Origin: Erysipelotrichaceae bacterium
GTDB lineage: Bacteria; Bacillota_I; Bacilli_A; Erysipelotrichales; Erysipelotrichaceae
Direction of reading: 5' to 3'
Assembly (NCBI GenBank): GCA_017397025.1
Contig: JAFQKG010000178.1
Span: 1 to 45,510, forward strand
DNA: 45,510 nt
Of the stretch, positions 43,981-45,510 are shown piece by piece. Under the pieces are notes generated by a model. The model was not told the origin of the DNA, did no database searches, and was given only the letters and a program-made list of their open reading frames with translations. The translations under genes were made by a program, and so were the position numbers. Positions within the stretch are counted from its first letter, which is position 1, and each line of letters opens with the position of its first letter.

Positions 43981-45336
43981 ATGGAAAAGAAACAGACACA
44001 AGCTATTGATATGATTAACGGGTCGCTATTGGCTAATGTTTGGCGATTTGCAGTGCCTTTGATGCTGACAAACTTTTTGCAGATGCTGTTCAATGCTGCA
44101 GATACGGTCATCGTAGGGCGCTTTGCAGGAGAACAAGCGCTGGCTGCTGTTGGGGCGACAGGTTCTTTGTGTTTTCTGTTGATTTCTTTGTTCAATGGGC
44201 TAAGTATCGGAAGCAATGTTCTGATTGCGAGATATCTTGGAGCACAGGATCATGAGAATGTTAAAAAAGCGGTTCATACTGCAGTTACAATGGCAGGAAT
44301 CAGCGGTCTGCTTTTGAGTGGGCTTGGATTCTTTTTGTCAAAGCCAATGCTTCAGCTGATGTCAACACCAGCAGACATCATTGATCTAAGTGAGCTGTAC
44401 ATGCGCATTTACTTTTTCGGCACATTTTTTGGGCTGACTTATAACTTTGGAGCTTCCATTCTTCGTGCCAAGGGGGACACAAAACGTCCATTGTATTTTC
44501 TGGGGATTAGTGGGGTAACGAATGTTGTCTTGAATATGCTGTTTGTCATTGTGTTTCAAATGAGTGTAGCAGGCGTAGCTATTGCAACGGTCATTTCCCA
44601 GGCAATCTCTGCAGCTCTTGTCTGCACAACGCTGATGAAGGAAAAAGATGCAACGCGCCTCAATTTGAAAGAACTTGGAATTGATGGAGAAATGGCTTGG
44701 AATATTATAAAAATTGGTGTTCCAGCAGGTATTCAGGGAATGGTGTTCTCACTCAGCAATGTTGTTGTACAGTCTAGCATCAATTCGTTCGATTCATCAA
44801 CAATTGTTGCAGGTAACAGTGCAGGTGCAAATATTGAGAACTTTGTCTATATTGGAGTCATGGCCTTTACTCAGGCGTGTATTACTTTTACAAGTCAAAA
44901 TATAGGTGCGCACAACTACAAGCGTGTTAAAGAAATTTTTGTAACTACCATGATTTTAACTATCGTCGCATCAGGAACGCTGGGTTTGCTTGTATATCAC
45001 TTTGGAGAATTCTTCCTTGGATTCTATACGAGTGAAGCAGCTGTCATTGAAGCTGGAATGATTCGTATGAGATGGGTTGGACTGTTTCTTGTGATTAACG
45101 GTATTCTTGATGTGTTTGTTGCATCCATGCGAGGAATGGGTTATTCCACTTTGCCGACGATTGTCATGGTGATAGGTATCTGCGGTGTTCGTCTTGGATG
45201 GCTGTGGACAGTGTTCCCTATGTTCCGTGAACTTCAGGTGATTTATATGTGTTTCCCAATCAGCTGGACAGTGACAAGCATCATCCAGTGTTTCTTCTGG
45301 CTTCAATGCCATCGTAAACTGCTAAAAACTGTTTAA
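43981..45336 (+). CDS. MATE family efflux transporter (second copy)
   Basis: A 451-aa MATE exporter with about 12 helices. LANVWRFAVPLMLTNFLQML, ADTVIVGRFAGEQALAAVG and the internal ILRAKGDTKRP are family marks. Distinct from the protein at 10913, with low apparent similarity outside these motifs. Start 43981 is preceded by GCAGG; an in-frame ATG 33 nt earlier has no good SD. Substrate unknown. Confidence 0.93.
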   Translation: MEKKQTQAIDMINGSLLANVWRFAVPLMLTNFLQMLFNAADTVIVGRFAGEQALAAVGATGSLCFLLISLFNGLSIGSNVLIARYLGAQDHENVKKAVHTAVTMAGISGLLLSGLGFFLSKPMLQLMSTPADIIDLSELYMRIYFFGTFFGLTYNFGASILRAKGDTKRPLYFLGISGVTNVVLNMLFVIVFQMSVAGVAIATVISQAISAALVCTTLMKEKDATRLNLKELGIDGEMAWNIIKIGVPAGIQGMVFSLSNVVVQSSINSFDSSTIVAGNSAGANIENFVYIGVMAFTQACITFTSQNIGAHNYKRVKEIFVTTMILTIVASGTLGLLVYHFGEFFLGFYTSEAAVIEAGMIRMRWVGLFLVINGILDVFVASMRGMGYSTLPTIVMVIGICGVRLGWLWTVFPMFRELQVIYMCFPISWTVTSIIQCFFWLQCHRKLLKTV

Positions 45337-45337
45337 A

Positions 45338-45372
45338 TGGAAAAGTGAGTGAACAGACTCACTTTTTCTTTG
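45338..45372 (+). terminator. Terminator of the second MATE gene
   Basis: AAAGTGAGT with ACTCACTTT over a short loop, followed by T's. Confidence 0.8.
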
Positions 45373-45394
45373 AAAAAATCAAAAAGTATTTTGA

Positions 45395-45400
45395 TATAAT
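45395..45400 (+). promoter_or_regulatory. -10 box before the right-edge gene
   Basis: Consensus TATAAT 18 nt before the start codon; the best -35 candidate (TTGAAA, 45370-45375) is 19 bp away, so spacing is loose. Confidence 0.5.
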
Positions 45401-45417
45401 GATTTTGAGGGTAACTT

Positions 45418-45510
45418 ATGACAACGTACCGATGTGAAATTCTACAGCTTCATAATATTCCTTTGTCTGTTTCTCATGACCATAAACAGATTGTTTTTGT
45501 GTTAAAGGGA
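45418..45510 (+). CDS. 5' end of an unidentified gene (partial)
   Basis: ATG 45418 follows GAGGGTAACTT and is open to the window edge (31 codons). The text ILQLHNIPLSVSHDH followed by IVFVLKG resembles the start of a cupin domain, as in AraC-type regulators, but the fragment is too short to be sure. Confidence 0.6.
   Translation, partial: MTTYRCEILQLHNIPLSVSHDHKQIVFVLKG

Overview
This is a chromosomal replication-origin region from a low-GC Gram-positive bacterium (Bacillota). The minus-strand order dnaA-dnaN-yaaA-recF-gyrB-gyrA, the many TTATCCACA DnaA boxes, a T-box leader, cre-like sites and strong AGGAGG ribosome-binding sites all support this. The small accessory genome (asnA, MupG-type muramidase, Y-family polymerase with a YolD partner, AzlCD) would fit an anaerobic gut Firmicute such as an Erysipelotrichia member, but the genus cannot be read from the sequence.

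Layout. 1-145 is the tail of an unidentified plus-strand gene that converges on gyrA. 202-8881 is the replication and topoisomerase block, all on the minus strand. DnaA boxes lie on both sides of dnaA: a dense array at 8942-9358, and a smaller set at 7368-7489 that carries a DnaA-trio-like unwinding motif. Downstream of the array are a VanY-type carboxypeptidase lipoprotein (+) and, on the minus strand, an unrecognised protein with an AT-hook. 10913-20326 is mostly minus strand: MATE exporter, flavo-diiron protein, SDR, methyltransferase-like protein, a membrane protein fused to a PstS-like domain, M20 amidohydrolase, a frameshifted gene, EamA transporter and GNAT. 20538-23666 holds a P1-family peptidase (-), then a UDG-like protein, a CPBP protease and a phosphatidyltransferase (+). 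23732-26166 is a polar amino-acid ABC transporter operon behind a T-box leader. 26192-35733 is a mixed set of small metabolic genes (hydrolase, MGMT-like protein, PfkB kinase, asnA, flavodoxin, PEBP, tdk, phosphatase, M20 dipeptidase, MupG). 35759-42520 contains two XRE regulators, a radical SAM protein, a Y-polymerase/YolD pair and azlCD. 42530-42782 looks like a type I toxin-antitoxin locus. The window ends with GNAT/NUDIX, a second MATE exporter, and the start of a truncated gene.

Regulation visible in the sequence. The amino-acid transporter operon has a consensus promoter, a T-box (tRNA-sensing) leader, and a perfect cre (CcpA) match just upstream of the promoter. A second perfect cre match lies upstream of a promoter-hairpin-terminator unit at 16662-16802, which I interpret as a roughly 100-nt small RNA gene of unknown class. 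That unit and the toxin/antisense locus are the most unexpected elements. Most of the remainder is ordinary chromosomal housekeeping; no phage, IS element, CRISPR array, rRNA or tRNA gene was seen.
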